DNA from: Marinomonas sargassi
Lineage (GTDB): Bacteria; Pseudomonadota; Gammaproteobacteria; Pseudomonadales; Marinomonadaceae
NCBI RefSeq assembly: GCF_025716875.1
Contig: NZ_JAOVZB010000002.1
Location: forward strand, 372,001-436,000
Direction: 5' to 3'
Length of the DNA: 64,000 bases
Shown here piece by piece: positions 8,328 to 16,068 of the stretch; the stretch's first letter is position 1; the number at the start of each line of letters is the position of its first letter. A program made the translations under genes and the position numbers. Under the pieces are notes generated by a model. The model was given only the letters and a program-made list of their open reading frames with translations. It did no database searches and was not told the origin of the DNA.

Positions 8328-9313
8328 GCCGTTACCAACGCCAAACCTGTTTGTCAGAAGTGGGCGACAGTGGACAACAAGAAATCGCTGCAGCTCATGT
8401 ACTTGTTGTGGGAGCTGGAGGTCTAGGATGTGCAGTTTTACCTTACCTTGTCTCTGCTGGCGTTGGCCATATCAGCTTAGTTGACGAAGATACCGTGTCT
8501 CTTTCGAATCTTCATCGCCAAGTACTGTATCGCGAGACAGACCTAGGCGCGTTAAAAGTAGACTGTGCGAAACAGCATTTAATGACGCTCAATGACGAGT
8601 GCCAAATTACAACTCATGCGAGCGCCCTGACAGCCAGCAATGTCGCCACCCTTTGTAGCACAGGCTCAGTCGACCTTGTTTTAGATTGTGCTGACAATTT
8701 TGCCGTGAGCTACATCTTATCTGATTATTGTCATACCCACGGGCTGCCTCTCATTTCTGCATCTGCCCTAGGTTTCAATGGCTATGTAGGCGGCTTTTGT
8801 GCTGGCAAGCCTTCTTTACGAGCGGTTTTTCCAGAGCTTCCACAGCGTGCTCAAAATTGTTCCTCCGCGGGAATCATGGGGCCAGTTGTCGGTACCATAG
8901 GCTGTATTCAAGCACAATTTGCACTTAACTTTTTACTCAAGCTACATCCCTCTCCACTTGGTCAATTGCTGTCCATCGACTTACAAAATCTGCGCCAAAG
9001 CAGTTTCCGTTTTGATGAGGCACCAGAGCCACCCTTAACACAGCACTTAGGCTTTTTAGCCATTGAAGACATTACACCAACAGATTGGCTCGTGGATTTA
9101 AGAGGCATAAAAACTCAACAAACATCTGAAAATCGTCCAGTTCAACACTTATCACTGGATGATTTTCAACAAGAACAAGCAACACCGAATACTAACCAGC
9201 GCGCCGTTATTGTTTGCCGAACTGGGCTCACAGCATGGCGAGCGGCACGAATTTTACAAAGCTATTGGCAAGGCGAAATTGGCTTAATTGCATTGGGTGA
9301 CGACCCTTTGTGA
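8324..9313 (+). CDS. thiF: ThiF/MoeB-type adenylyltransferase with C-terminal rhodanese-like domain
   Basis: A 329-residue E1-like enzyme that adenylates the ThiS C-terminus. The nucleotide-binding VVGAGGLGCAVLPYLVSAG and the LVDEDTVSLSNLHRQVLY block are intact, and GPVVGTIGCIQAQFALNFLL matches the E1 core. Residues about 250-329 form a short rhodanese-like module with a cysteine loop CRTGLTAW (Cys298) that could carry persulfide sulfur, as in MoeB-rhodanese fusions. The usual zinc-binding CxxC before LFP is replaced by SLRAVFP, and no second CxxC is seen, so the zinc site is missing. Translation starts at GTG, overlapping the thiE stop. E1 family is certain; ThiF rather than MoeB rests on context. 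Confidence 0.85.
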   Translation: MSRYQRQTCLSEVGDSGQQEIAAAHVLVVGAGGLGCAVLPYLVSAGVGHISLVDEDTVSLSNLHRQVLYRETDLGALKVDCAKQHLMTLNDECQITTHASALTASNVATLCSTGSVDLVLDCADNFAVSYILSDYCHTHGLPLISASALGFNGYVGGFCAGKPSLRAVFPELPQRAQNCSSAGIMGPVVGTIGCIQAQFALNFLLKLHPSPLGQLLSIDLQNLRQSSFRFDEAPEPPLTQHLGFLAIEDITPTDWLVDLRGIKTQQTSENRPVQHLSLDDFQQEQATPNTNQRAVIVCRTGLTAWRAARILQSYWQGEIGLIALGDDPL

Positions 9314-9374
9314 GTAACCGACTCGCAATTCAATGGAAGATAACCTTCATTAACTAAAAAAAATGGTCTCGATT

Positions 9375-10070
9375 ATGACAAGTGACATACCAGACTACGG
9401 CAAAACGTTCGCGCTTATGCGTGAAGGCTGTGTCGAACAATGGCAAGCGTACATCCAACACGATTTTGTAAAAGGTTTAGCTGACGGCTCTCTACCTGAA
9501 GAAGCCTTCATACATTACATGGTGCAAGATTATGTATACCTCATTCACTATGCTCGCGCATGGGCACTGGGTGTGGTGAAAGCCGAATCGTCTGAAGAAA
9601 TGCGTTTATGTGCAGCAACGGTGGATTCCCTCATCAACCAAGAGTTGTCTCTGCACGTGGAAACCTGCGCCGCTCAAGGAATTGACGAATCCTCCCTATT
9701 CAACGCCAAAGAAGAATTAGAAACCATAGCATACACACGCTATGTGTTGGATTCTGGCCTACAAGGGGACTTCTTAGATTTGATCTTGGCATTAGCTCCT
9801 TGTGCATTTGGCTATGGTGAAGTGGGCATGCGCCTAAAAGGCAGCCTCTACGACGGCCACCCTTACGAAAAATGGATCAAGATCTACGCGGGTGAAGAAT
9901 TCCAAAATGTCTGTGTCGAAGTGGGTCGTTTAGTGGATTTGGCCATTGCAACTCGTGTGGGTGATAACCCAACTGCCAGCCCTCGCTGGAACAAGATGCA
10001 AGAGCGCTTTACCAAGGCAACCGAGTTAGAAGCGAATTTCTGGACCATGGGTTTACGAGCAGGAAAATAA
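9375..10070 (+). CDS. tenA: Thiaminase II / aminopyrimidine aminohydrolase TenA
   Basis: A 231-residue all-helical TenA-family protein. TenA hydrolyses aminomethyl-aminopyrimidine, a breakdown product of thiamine, to HMP and so salvages the pyrimidine. The motif FIHYMVQDYVYLIHYARA, the nucleophile region ALAPCAFGYGEVG and the C-terminal ATELEANFWTMGL with the catalytic glutamate are all present. The start is uncertain: an ATG four codons upstream (9363) is in frame, and neither has a clear ribosome site. It follows thiF by about 60 bases and probably shares its transcript. Confidence 0.9.
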   Translation: MTSDIPDYGKTFALMREGCVEQWQAYIQHDFVKGLADGSLPEEAFIHYMVQDYVYLIHYARAWALGVVKAESSEEMRLCAATVDSLINQELSLHVETCAAQGIDESSLFNAKEELETIAYTRYVLDSGLQGDFLDLILALAPCAFGYGEVGMRLKGSLYDGHPYEKWIKIYAGEEFQNVCVEVGRLVDLAIATRVGDNPTASPRWNKMQERFTKATELEANFWTMGLRAGK

Positions 10071-10130
10071 GACTGCTTGCATAACCCTTTATAAAAAATA
10101 CTAACAAACGTTTAAAGAACAGGAAATAAA

Positions 10131-11570
10131 ATGATAAATGCACAATCAGCCATACTTTGGCTCGGCTTATTTGCCGCACTATTCGCCGTTGCAGGACTTG
10201 TATTTGCACGTCGCCAACAGGATGGCATGGAAGATTTTATCGTTGCACGTAATAGCCAAACCAGTAACGCCACTTTTCTTACACTGCTCGCTACAACAAT
10301 GGGCACGTGGGTCTTGTTTGGCCCAGCGGAAGCCGCTACTTGGGGTGGTATTGGTGCCGTTTTAGGCTACGCTCTAGGCGTATTAATCCCTCGCCTTGTG
10401 ATGATCCCCCTTGGTACACGTATTCGTCAAATCATGCCAACAGGACACACGCTAACGGAGTTCGTTTACGCCCGTTATGGCCGCAGTGTTTATGTTTTCG
10501 TGCTTTTCATCATGCTGTTTTACCTCTTTATTAGCTTAACAGCGGGCCTAACAGGGATTGCTCAAATGGTTGCATTATTAGCACCAGTTCCACTTTGGGT
10601 AACAGCCTCTATCGTTATGCTATCAACTCTGCTTTACACCCTATATGGCGGCCTAAAAGTCACCATCTTCACAGACAGATTACAGATGATTGTTATCTTG
10701 CCTTTCATTATGTTGATCTTGTTCTTAGGTTGGCAGGCGACTGGCGGTTTCACACCTGCTATCGAAGGGTTGAAAGAAAAAGCACCTCAATTGCTTAACC
10801 CATTTGATACCAATAGTTTACAGACGGGTGTGACTTTCTTCCTAGCGGTTTGCTTAACAGGCCTTTTCTACCAAGGTACGTGGCAGCGTATTTTCGCAGC
10901 TAAAGACGACAAAGTGATTCGCAATGGCTTTATTTTGAGTGGCGTTGTTAGCTTCCCTATCATCCTCGCACTGGGTCTATTTGGTTTAGCTTTCGTTGGT
11001 TTGTCTTTACCGGGTTCAGGATCAACAGCTTTATTTAGTGTGATGCTAGGTGATGCACCTTACTGGTTATTAATCGGCATGATCTTCTTTGGTTTGGCTC
11101 TGATTATGAGTAGTGCTGATTCCACTATTAGTGGCTTCCACAGTTTATTCATCATCGACCTAAACCGCATTATGCCAAACCTAGCTGAGAATAAACTGGC
11201 GAAAACCTCTCGTTGGTTAATCATAGTGATCTCTGTATTGGCACTATTGGTTGCTTCAAAAGGCTACAGTATTTTGTACCTTTTCTTGCTGGCTGATTTG
11301 CTATGTTGTGCGGCGGCCTTCCCAGTATTCTTTGGCTTCTACAACGCTCGCTACCAAAGCTACCAAGCTCTATTAAGTATCATTGGTGGTTTAGTGGCTG
11401 GTTTCTTCTACTTCCCTATGCCGTGGGAGCCGATTGCCTTCTTATTTGAATCCTTTGTACTGGCGACACTGGTGCCTGTTGCGATCTCATTAGCTTTACT
11501 GGTACTACCAAGTAAAAAAGCGTTCGATTTCTCTAACATTAGCCAAACGGTGAAAAAGCTAAGTAACTAA
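10131..11570 (+). CDS. Sodium:solute symporter (SSS family), candidate thiamine-precursor transporter
   Basis: A 479-residue inner-membrane protein with about thirteen hydrophobic helices. It carries SSS (PanF/PutP-type) features such as DFIVARNSQ after helix 1, ATTMGTWVLFGPAEAATWGG, LYGGLKVTIFTDRLQMIVI and FFGLALIMSSADSTISGFHSLFIIDLNR, the last matching the SSS sodium-site signature. It is the last gene of the riboswitch-controlled operon, next to tenA, so HMP or a degraded thiamine moiety is the likely substrate. PanF-like proteins called ThiV have been predicted for that role, from memory of thiamine-regulon comparisons. An AGGAA site precedes the ATG. Substrate is inference. Confidence 0.8.
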   Translation: MINAQSAILWLGLFAALFAVAGLVFARRQQDGMEDFIVARNSQTSNATFLTLLATTMGTWVLFGPAEAATWGGIGAVLGYALGVLIPRLVMIPLGTRIRQIMPTGHTLTEFVYARYGRSVYVFVLFIMLFYLFISLTAGLTGIAQMVALLAPVPLWVTASIVMLSTLLYTLYGGLKVTIFTDRLQMIVILPFIMLILFLGWQATGGFTPAIEGLKEKAPQLLNPFDTNSLQTGVTFFLAVCLTGLFYQGTWQRIFAAKDDKVIRNGFILSGVVSFPIILALGLFGLAFVGLSLPGSGSTALFSVMLGDAPYWLLIGMIFFGLALIMSSADSTISGFHSLFIIDLNRIMPNLAENKLAKTSRWLIIVISVLALLVASKGYSILYLFLLADLLCCAAAFPVFFGFYNARYQSYQALLSIIGGLVAGFFYFPMPWEPIAFLFESFVLATLVPVAISLALLVLPSKKAFDFSNISQTVKKLSN

Positions 11571-11602
11571 GCATTAGCTAAACGCTACTATCAGCACAAA
11601 CC

Positions 11603-11632
11603 AAAAAGCCCAGCATCTACTGGGCTTTTATT
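11603..11632 (+). terminator. Rho-independent terminator of the thiamine operon
   Basis: Arms 11604-11613 and 11620-11629 form a ten-pair stem with a GCCCAG/CTGGGC core, six-base loop and T-run. It lies 33 bases past the symporter stop codon. Confidence 0.85.
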
Positions 11633-11683
11633 TGTCTTATCCATTATGTCTCTTAACTATTATTTATACGCCTATTAAATAGA

Positions 11684-12631
11684 TTAGGAATAGTTAACCG
11701 AACCCTCAGGGTAAGGAATCAGGTCGTTAACACTTTGCGCCACAACTTTTCTAAACCATTGCACCGCAGGATCATTAGTTTTTGACCGCGGCCAGCAGAT
11801 ATAATAATTGGTTTCAGGGAAGGCAACAGGCACCTCTTTCATTACCAAGCCAAATTGCTCACTGAACCTCTGAGATAATAAGCCTGCGGTACTCATCAAT
11901 AACGAGGTTTTCCCCACCGTTTCTAACGCAGACAAGAAGTAAGGGGTACGAAAAGCAAAGTGCCTCTCTTTCGCACGCTCCCCCAGCAAGGTGTCACTTA
12001 GTACTCGCCCTGAGCCGCCCATACTCACTAAAACATGAGAGTAACCCAGATAATCCTCTAATGTGATGGTGTCTTGCTCTGCTAAAGGGTGATGTTTAGA
12101 CATAATGCAGTGAAACTTTTCCCGCCCTAATAATTCTTTATGAAAGCTATTAGGCACCTGAATGTATTCACTGCATAACACCACATCAAGTGGCTGTTCG
12201 ATAGACTGTAACAGGCTATTTTCGGTAATTGTGGTGGTTTCAAGTACAGCTAGGGGCGCTTCTCCATAAAAGCGTTTGGCAATCTCAGGCACATAGGCCT
12301 GAGCCTGATAATGGGAGGTTTTTAGATGGAAGGTTCGCTCACTCTGGGCTGGTATAAAATTAGGGGAAGACTCCATATGCACCATTTTTTCGATCATATA
12401 GCGGATTGGAGTTTCTAACTCTAATGCTCTGGAAGTCGGCAACATTTCTTTTGAAGTACGAATAAACAGCGGATCATCAAAAGCATTGCGAAGCCTTATA
12501 AGCAAACGACTCATGGCCGACTGACTAAGTGAAAGACGCTCTGCTGCACGGCCAACATGACGCTCTTCAATAAGGTACAAAAAGCCCGTTAAGGATTTTA
12601 GGTCTAGCTGCTGCAAGGCATTCGAAATCAT
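11684..12631 (-). CDS. LysR-family transcriptional regulator
   Basis: A 315-residue LysR protein. The N-terminal winged helix-turn-helix (about residues 8-65) reads LIEERHVGRAAERLSLSQSAMSRLL, and the rest is a periplasmic-binding-like co-inducer domain. The ATG at 12631 is preferred over a TTG two codons upstream. It is divergent from an EamA-type transporter gene only about 100 bases away, the usual arrangement for a LysR regulator and its target. The inducer is unknown. Confidence 0.85.
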   Translation of the reverse strand: MISNALQQLDLKSLTGFLYLIEERHVGRAAERLSLSQSAMSRLLIRLRNAFDDPLFIRTSKEMLPTSRALELETPIRYMIEKMVHMESSPNFIPAQSERTFHLKTSHYQAQAYVPEIAKRFYGEAPLAVLETTTITENSLLQSIEQPLDVVLCSEYIQVPNSFHKELLGREKFHCIMSKHHPLAEQDTITLEDYLGYSHVLVSMGGSGRVLSDTLLGERAKERHFAFRTPYFLSALETVGKTSLLMSTAGLLSQRFSEQFGLVMKEVPVAFPETNYYICWPRSKTNDPAVQWFRKVVAQSVNDLIPYPEGSVNYS

Positions 12632-12735
12632 AAGCAATACTCGATTTAAGAATAATAGTTAGAAACATTATGCATTAGATTAAAAGCTAATAAAACGCCA
12701 TCCTTTAGCTAACAAATTTGATTAAGGGAAGAAGA

Positions 12736-13659
12736 GTGACTCAAGCAAAGCATGCATTTTTATATGGCTTATTTTTTAGTGCGATTACCGTATTCTTCTG
12801 GGGTATGCTGCCTATTGCCTTGAAAGTATCGGGGAATTTCTATGACCCCATTACACTAACTTGGTTTCGCTTCGCGATTGCAGGTGTCATTCTGGGGCTA
12901 TGGCAATGGCGTCGTGGCAGCTTAAAAGAGTTTAAATTGCTAGAGAAAAAGCACTGGGGACGATTAATTGTTGCCGGCTCTTTTTTAATCATCAATTACA
13001 CAACTTTCGTGTGGAGCTTAAACTATCTATTACCCGGCTCAGCACAGCTTAGCTTTCAAGTAGCACCGCTCTTTCTGGCACTCGGTGGTATATTTTTCTT
13101 AGGTGAGAAAGTACATTGGAAACAGTGGCTGTGCTTTCTAGGTATTGGAATAGGTATGCTCACTTTCTTTCACCCTATTTTTGGGGAAAGCGGCCAAGGT
13201 TCTATTTGGCTCGGTGTTCTTATAGTGCAGGTTTCCGCAGCCGCTTGGTCAATATACGCATTACTGCAAAAGTCGCTTTTTAAACATTTATCCCCTTCAA
13301 ATATCCTATTAGCGATTTATGCCTACGCTGTAATTGTTATGCTGCCTTTTTCATCACCAAGTAAACTGTCATCAGCCTCAGTAGAAGATATATGGATCCT
13401 TATATTTTGTAGCCTGAATACATTGATCGCCTACGGTGCTTTTGCTCAAGCTATGCGCTATTGGCAAACCGTACAAGTGAGTGCCGCTGTAGTATTAACA
13501 CCCGTCACTTCGTTTATTCTTACCGAGCTATGTGTCTACCTAAACTGGTGGCCCAACAGTATATTTTCGTCACATGCTGACAGTTTAAGTTTGCTAGGAA
13601 TGTTACTCGTAGTAATAAGTGCTATCTATGTACAAATAATGAGTGCTAAAAAGCATTAA
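12736..13659 (+). CDS. EamA/DMT-superfamily membrane transporter
   Basis: About 307 residues with ten predicted helices in two EamA repeats. The first repeat has FFWGMLPIALKV and DPITLTWFRFAIAG; the second starts around residue 160 with SAAAWSIYALLQK and ends VVLTPVTSFILTEL. The start is taken as GTG at 12736, preceded by AAGGGAAGAAGA; the frame continues upstream only to a TTG at 12718. Divergent transcription from the LysR gene suggests control by it. Substrate unknown; exporters of amino acids or metabolites are common in this family. Confidence 0.8.
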   Translation: MTQAKHAFLYGLFFSAITVFFWGMLPIALKVSGNFYDPITLTWFRFAIAGVILGLWQWRRGSLKEFKLLEKKHWGRLIVAGSFLIINYTTFVWSLNYLLPGSAQLSFQVAPLFLALGGIFFLGEKVHWKQWLCFLGIGIGMLTFFHPIFGESGQGSIWLGVLIVQVSAAAWSIYALLQKSLFKHLSPSNILLAIYAYAVIVMLPFSSPSKLSSASVEDIWILIFCSLNTLIAYGAFAQAMRYWQTVQVSAAVVLTPVTSFILTELCVYLNWWPNSIFSSHADSLSLLGMLLVVISAIYVQIMSAKKH

Positions 13660-13878
13660 TCTCAGGTTATAAGTAAGGTGTTATCAAGTTGATTTTTTAA
13701 CCCTAAACAAATGATTTATTTGCTCGGTCGCACTCAAGCATAATTTCATTTTATAGGTTGAAATAATTTCATCCAAAACTCTGTAAAAGTCACGTAATCA
13801 CCATGACTAAATACGAATTAAACTCTATTTTTATGGTAGCCTAAGCGAATTCAATAAAGCCTCAAGTTGGAGATAGTT

Positions 13879-14469
13879 ATGAAAAAAATTCCCATGATGA
13901 TAGTAAACGCCTTATTAGTCATTTTCTGCTTTGCTAACCCTGCATATGCACACGAAATGGCTGACGGTGGTGGCTTTATCTCTGGCCTTAGCCATCCTGT
14001 TTTAGGCTTTGACCATCTACTGGCAATGCTAAGTGTTGGTATTCTAAGTGCTCAAATGGGTGGTCGTGCTATTTGGACAGTGCCAGCAACCTTCGTTGCC
14101 GTTATGTTTATTGGTGGTGTAATGGGTATGCAAGGCATTTCCTTATTCTCTGTTGAATTAGGCATTGCTGTTTCCGTATTCGCATTGGGCGTGACTATTT
14201 GTGTGGACAGAAAACTACCTGCACTTATCGCTATGATGTTCGTTGGCTTCTTTGCCGTATTCCACGGTTACGCACACGGCATCGAAATGCCTTATTTAGC
14301 TGAGCCAGCGCTTTACGTCTCTGGTTTCCTTCTAGGCACAATCGCCATTCATATTGCAGGCGTTATTGTCGGTACATTCTTAGGAAAATTAAGCCAAGGC
14401 GATCAAAAATTGAAATACCTAGGTGCAGCCATTGGCGGCATTGGCTTCCATTTGATTATGCTGACCTAA
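13879..14469 (+). CDS. HupE/UreJ-family metal (nickel/cobalt) permease
   Basis: A 196-residue membrane protein with a cleavable-looking signal peptide ending near NPAYAHE and six hydrophobic segments. The family motif HPVLGFDHLLAMLSVG follows the mature N-terminus, and a second histidine site FHGYAHGIEMP lies in a later helix. HupE/UreJ proteins carry nickel or cobalt into the cell for hydrogenase, urease or cobalamin. No such enzyme gene is adjacent, but a cobalamin cluster lies 25 kb away in the same window. The ATG at 13879 follows GGAG. No cobalamin riboswitch was seen in the 220 bases upstream. Confidence 0.88.
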   Translation: MKKIPMMIVNALLVIFCFANPAYAHEMADGGGFISGLSHPVLGFDHLLAMLSVGILSAQMGGRAIWTVPATFVAVMFIGGVMGMQGISLFSVELGIAVSVFALGVTICVDRKLPALIAMMFVGFFAVFHGYAHGIEMPYLAEPALYVSGFLLGTIAIHIAGVIVGTFLGKLSQGDQKLKYLGAAIGGIGFHLIMLT

Positions 14470-14533
14470 TTAAATTAGGAGCTCAGTTAAGAAGCCTACA
14501 AATATACTTTCAAAACTTTGATGGTTTCTTTTT

Positions 14534-14571
14534 AAAGCCCTTTAATAGTTTTCTATTAAGGGGCTTTTTTA
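14534..14571 (+). terminator. Rho-independent terminator
   Basis: Arms 14534-14548 and 14553-14567 form a 15-pair stem with one G-T wobble and a TTTT loop, followed by more Ts. It follows the hupE-like gene by about 65 bases. Confidence 0.88.
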
Positions 14572-14694
14572 TTAGCTTATCTTCTAATCTCACTACCTTT
14601 TCTTTCACTCAGTTTTAATACTGTCATTAATGTTGTTTGCTCACAAAAACTGATAGAGTCAAAGGCACATACATAACCATTTGAAAAAGAGCTC

Positions 14695-14955
14695 ATGAAA
14701 AAAATTAAAAATGAAATTGCACTGAGTAAAAAAGCCATTCAAGTTGGGGAAAACTACGCATTAAAACGAGGCTACGCAGGCTTCTCTTCAACCATGTCAG
14801 CCAATGAAAAGACAGAAGCTATCTATCGTTTATTAGTATTAGATAAGCTGATTGTTGCATTACCAGAAGACCAAGAAAACCTACAAACTATGAAACACAA
14901 ACTGGCTCTTTGGATAATGAAGCATCTGCCAAAAGACGATCCACTATTGCAATAA
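14695..14955 (+). CDS. Small conserved protein, DUF5062-like
   Basis: An 86-residue soluble protein with mostly helical, charged sequence (KKIKNEIALSKKAIQVG, then MSANEKTEAIYRLLVLDKLI). It resembles, from memory, DUF5062 proteins of Vibrio and Shewanella, for which no function is known. It has its own promoter region after the preceding terminator. No signal peptide, membrane segment or metal motif is visible. Confidence 0.6.
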   Translation: MKKIKNEIALSKKAIQVGENYALKRGYAGFSSTMSANEKTEAIYRLLVLDKLIVALPEDQENLQTMKHKLALWIMKHLPKDDPLLQ

Positions 14956-15037
14956 GCTCAAGTATTATTGGTAAACTTTTGGCAACAATAGACTATCAAA
15001 AAACCGAAAAGAGGTTTTGTCTAAAACCAATAGAAAA

Positions 15038-15943
15038 CTAACAAAAGTGACCTTTACTCTGTTGTAGAGCATTGCGGAAATGTTCTATCAACAAGGTCAG
15101 TTTTGTGTCGGTTAAACGGGTATTTGGGTAAACCGCGTATATACCCAATTTTTTACTGGCAAATTCATCTAGAACACTGACTAGCTTGCCATTATTCAAC
15201 TCATTAAAGATCAGCGCTCTTGGTAAATAGGCAATGCCAAAGTCCCCCATCACAGCTTGCTTAATACTGTCTAAATTATCTGCTTGAAAGCGCCCGTTCA
15301 CAGGCAAAGAAAGATCTATACTCTCAACATAAAACTTCCAAGGTTCCGCTTTGCCTAATGGAGATTTGTAGACTAAACAATGGTGCTTCATCAGGTCATC
15401 TGGGTATTCTGGCATACCATGGGTATGGAGATATTCAGGCGTTGCGCAAACCACCCATTGAGAATCTACTAAGCGCCGTGCGACTAAAGAGGAGTCACTC
15501 AGGTCTGCCGTACGTATCGCCAGATCATAGCCTTCATCCAGAATATTCGGCAGTCGATTGGTCACATTAAGCTCTAATTCAATACCTGGGTATTGCTCAC
15601 AGAACTCGACTGCTGCCCGATTCAGCACCAAATTGGCGGTCACAACAGGCATAGTAATACGTATTTTCCCTCGCACATCACTACCAAAACCAGAAACCAC
15701 ATCTTTTGCATCCTGCACTGCGGCTTGAGCAATTTTGGCTTTTTTATAAAGGGCTTGCCCTGCTTCGGTGAGGCTTAGTTTTCTAGTGGTTCGGTACAGG
15801 AGCTGTACATTCAGAGCTGCCTCTAAACGTGCAATACGCTTACTGACTACCGACATGGTGATGTTGTGTTTTTCGGATACACGAGAGAAGGAAGATTCCT
15901 CTACAACATGAACAAACAGTAAGATGTCATCTGCTTTTACCAT
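15038..15943 (-). CDS. LysR-family transcriptional regulator
   Basis: A 301-residue LysR protein of the DmlR/AaeR-like subgroup, shown by its N-terminus ADDILLFVHVVEESSFSRVS and helix-turn-helix ISMSVVSKRIARLE-like sequence (ITMSVVSKRIARLE). Residues about 90-290 are the ligand-binding domain, with YPGIELELNVTNR and GYDLAIRT typical of the subgroup. It is divergent from a D-lactate dehydrogenase gene across 125 bases and may control it. Inducer not readable from sequence. Confidence 0.85.
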   Translation of the reverse strand: MVKADDILLFVHVVEESSFSRVSEKHNITMSVVSKRIARLEAALNVQLLYRTTRKLSLTEAGQALYKKAKIAQAAVQDAKDVVSGFGSDVRGKIRITMPVVTANLVLNRAAVEFCEQYPGIELELNVTNRLPNILDEGYDLAIRTADLSDSSLVARRLVDSQWVVCATPEYLHTHGMPEYPDDLMKHHCLVYKSPLGKAEPWKFYVESIDLSLPVNGRFQADNLDSIKQAVMGDFGIAYLPRALIFNELNNGKLVSVLDEFASKKLGIYAVYPNTRLTDTKLTLLIEHFRNALQQSKGHFC

Positions 15944-16027
15944 AGTAATCTCTGTACGATTATGTCAAAAAAGGAAAAAATAAAATCGTTTTTGACTATA
16001 TATTAAGCGGCGCTGGAATTATAGAGT

Positions 16028-16047
16028 GGCATTATAAAAATAATGCC
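16028..16047. promoter_or_regulatory. Perfect palindrome ahead of dld (candidate operator)
   Basis: GGCATTAT at 16028-16035 and ATAATGCC at 16040-16047 are exact inverted repeats around AAAA. They sit 21 bases before the first dld start and in the LysR-dld divergent interval. It could be an operator or a 5' leader hairpin close to the ribosome site. Confidence 0.45.
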
Positions 16048-16068
16048 TACCTTTCGGAGCAATAAGAG

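Noticed and set aside
13660-13878. Cobalamin or nickel riboswitch upstream of the HupE-like gene
   Set aside because: No riboswitch core sequence seen; only AT-rich promoter-like sequence.
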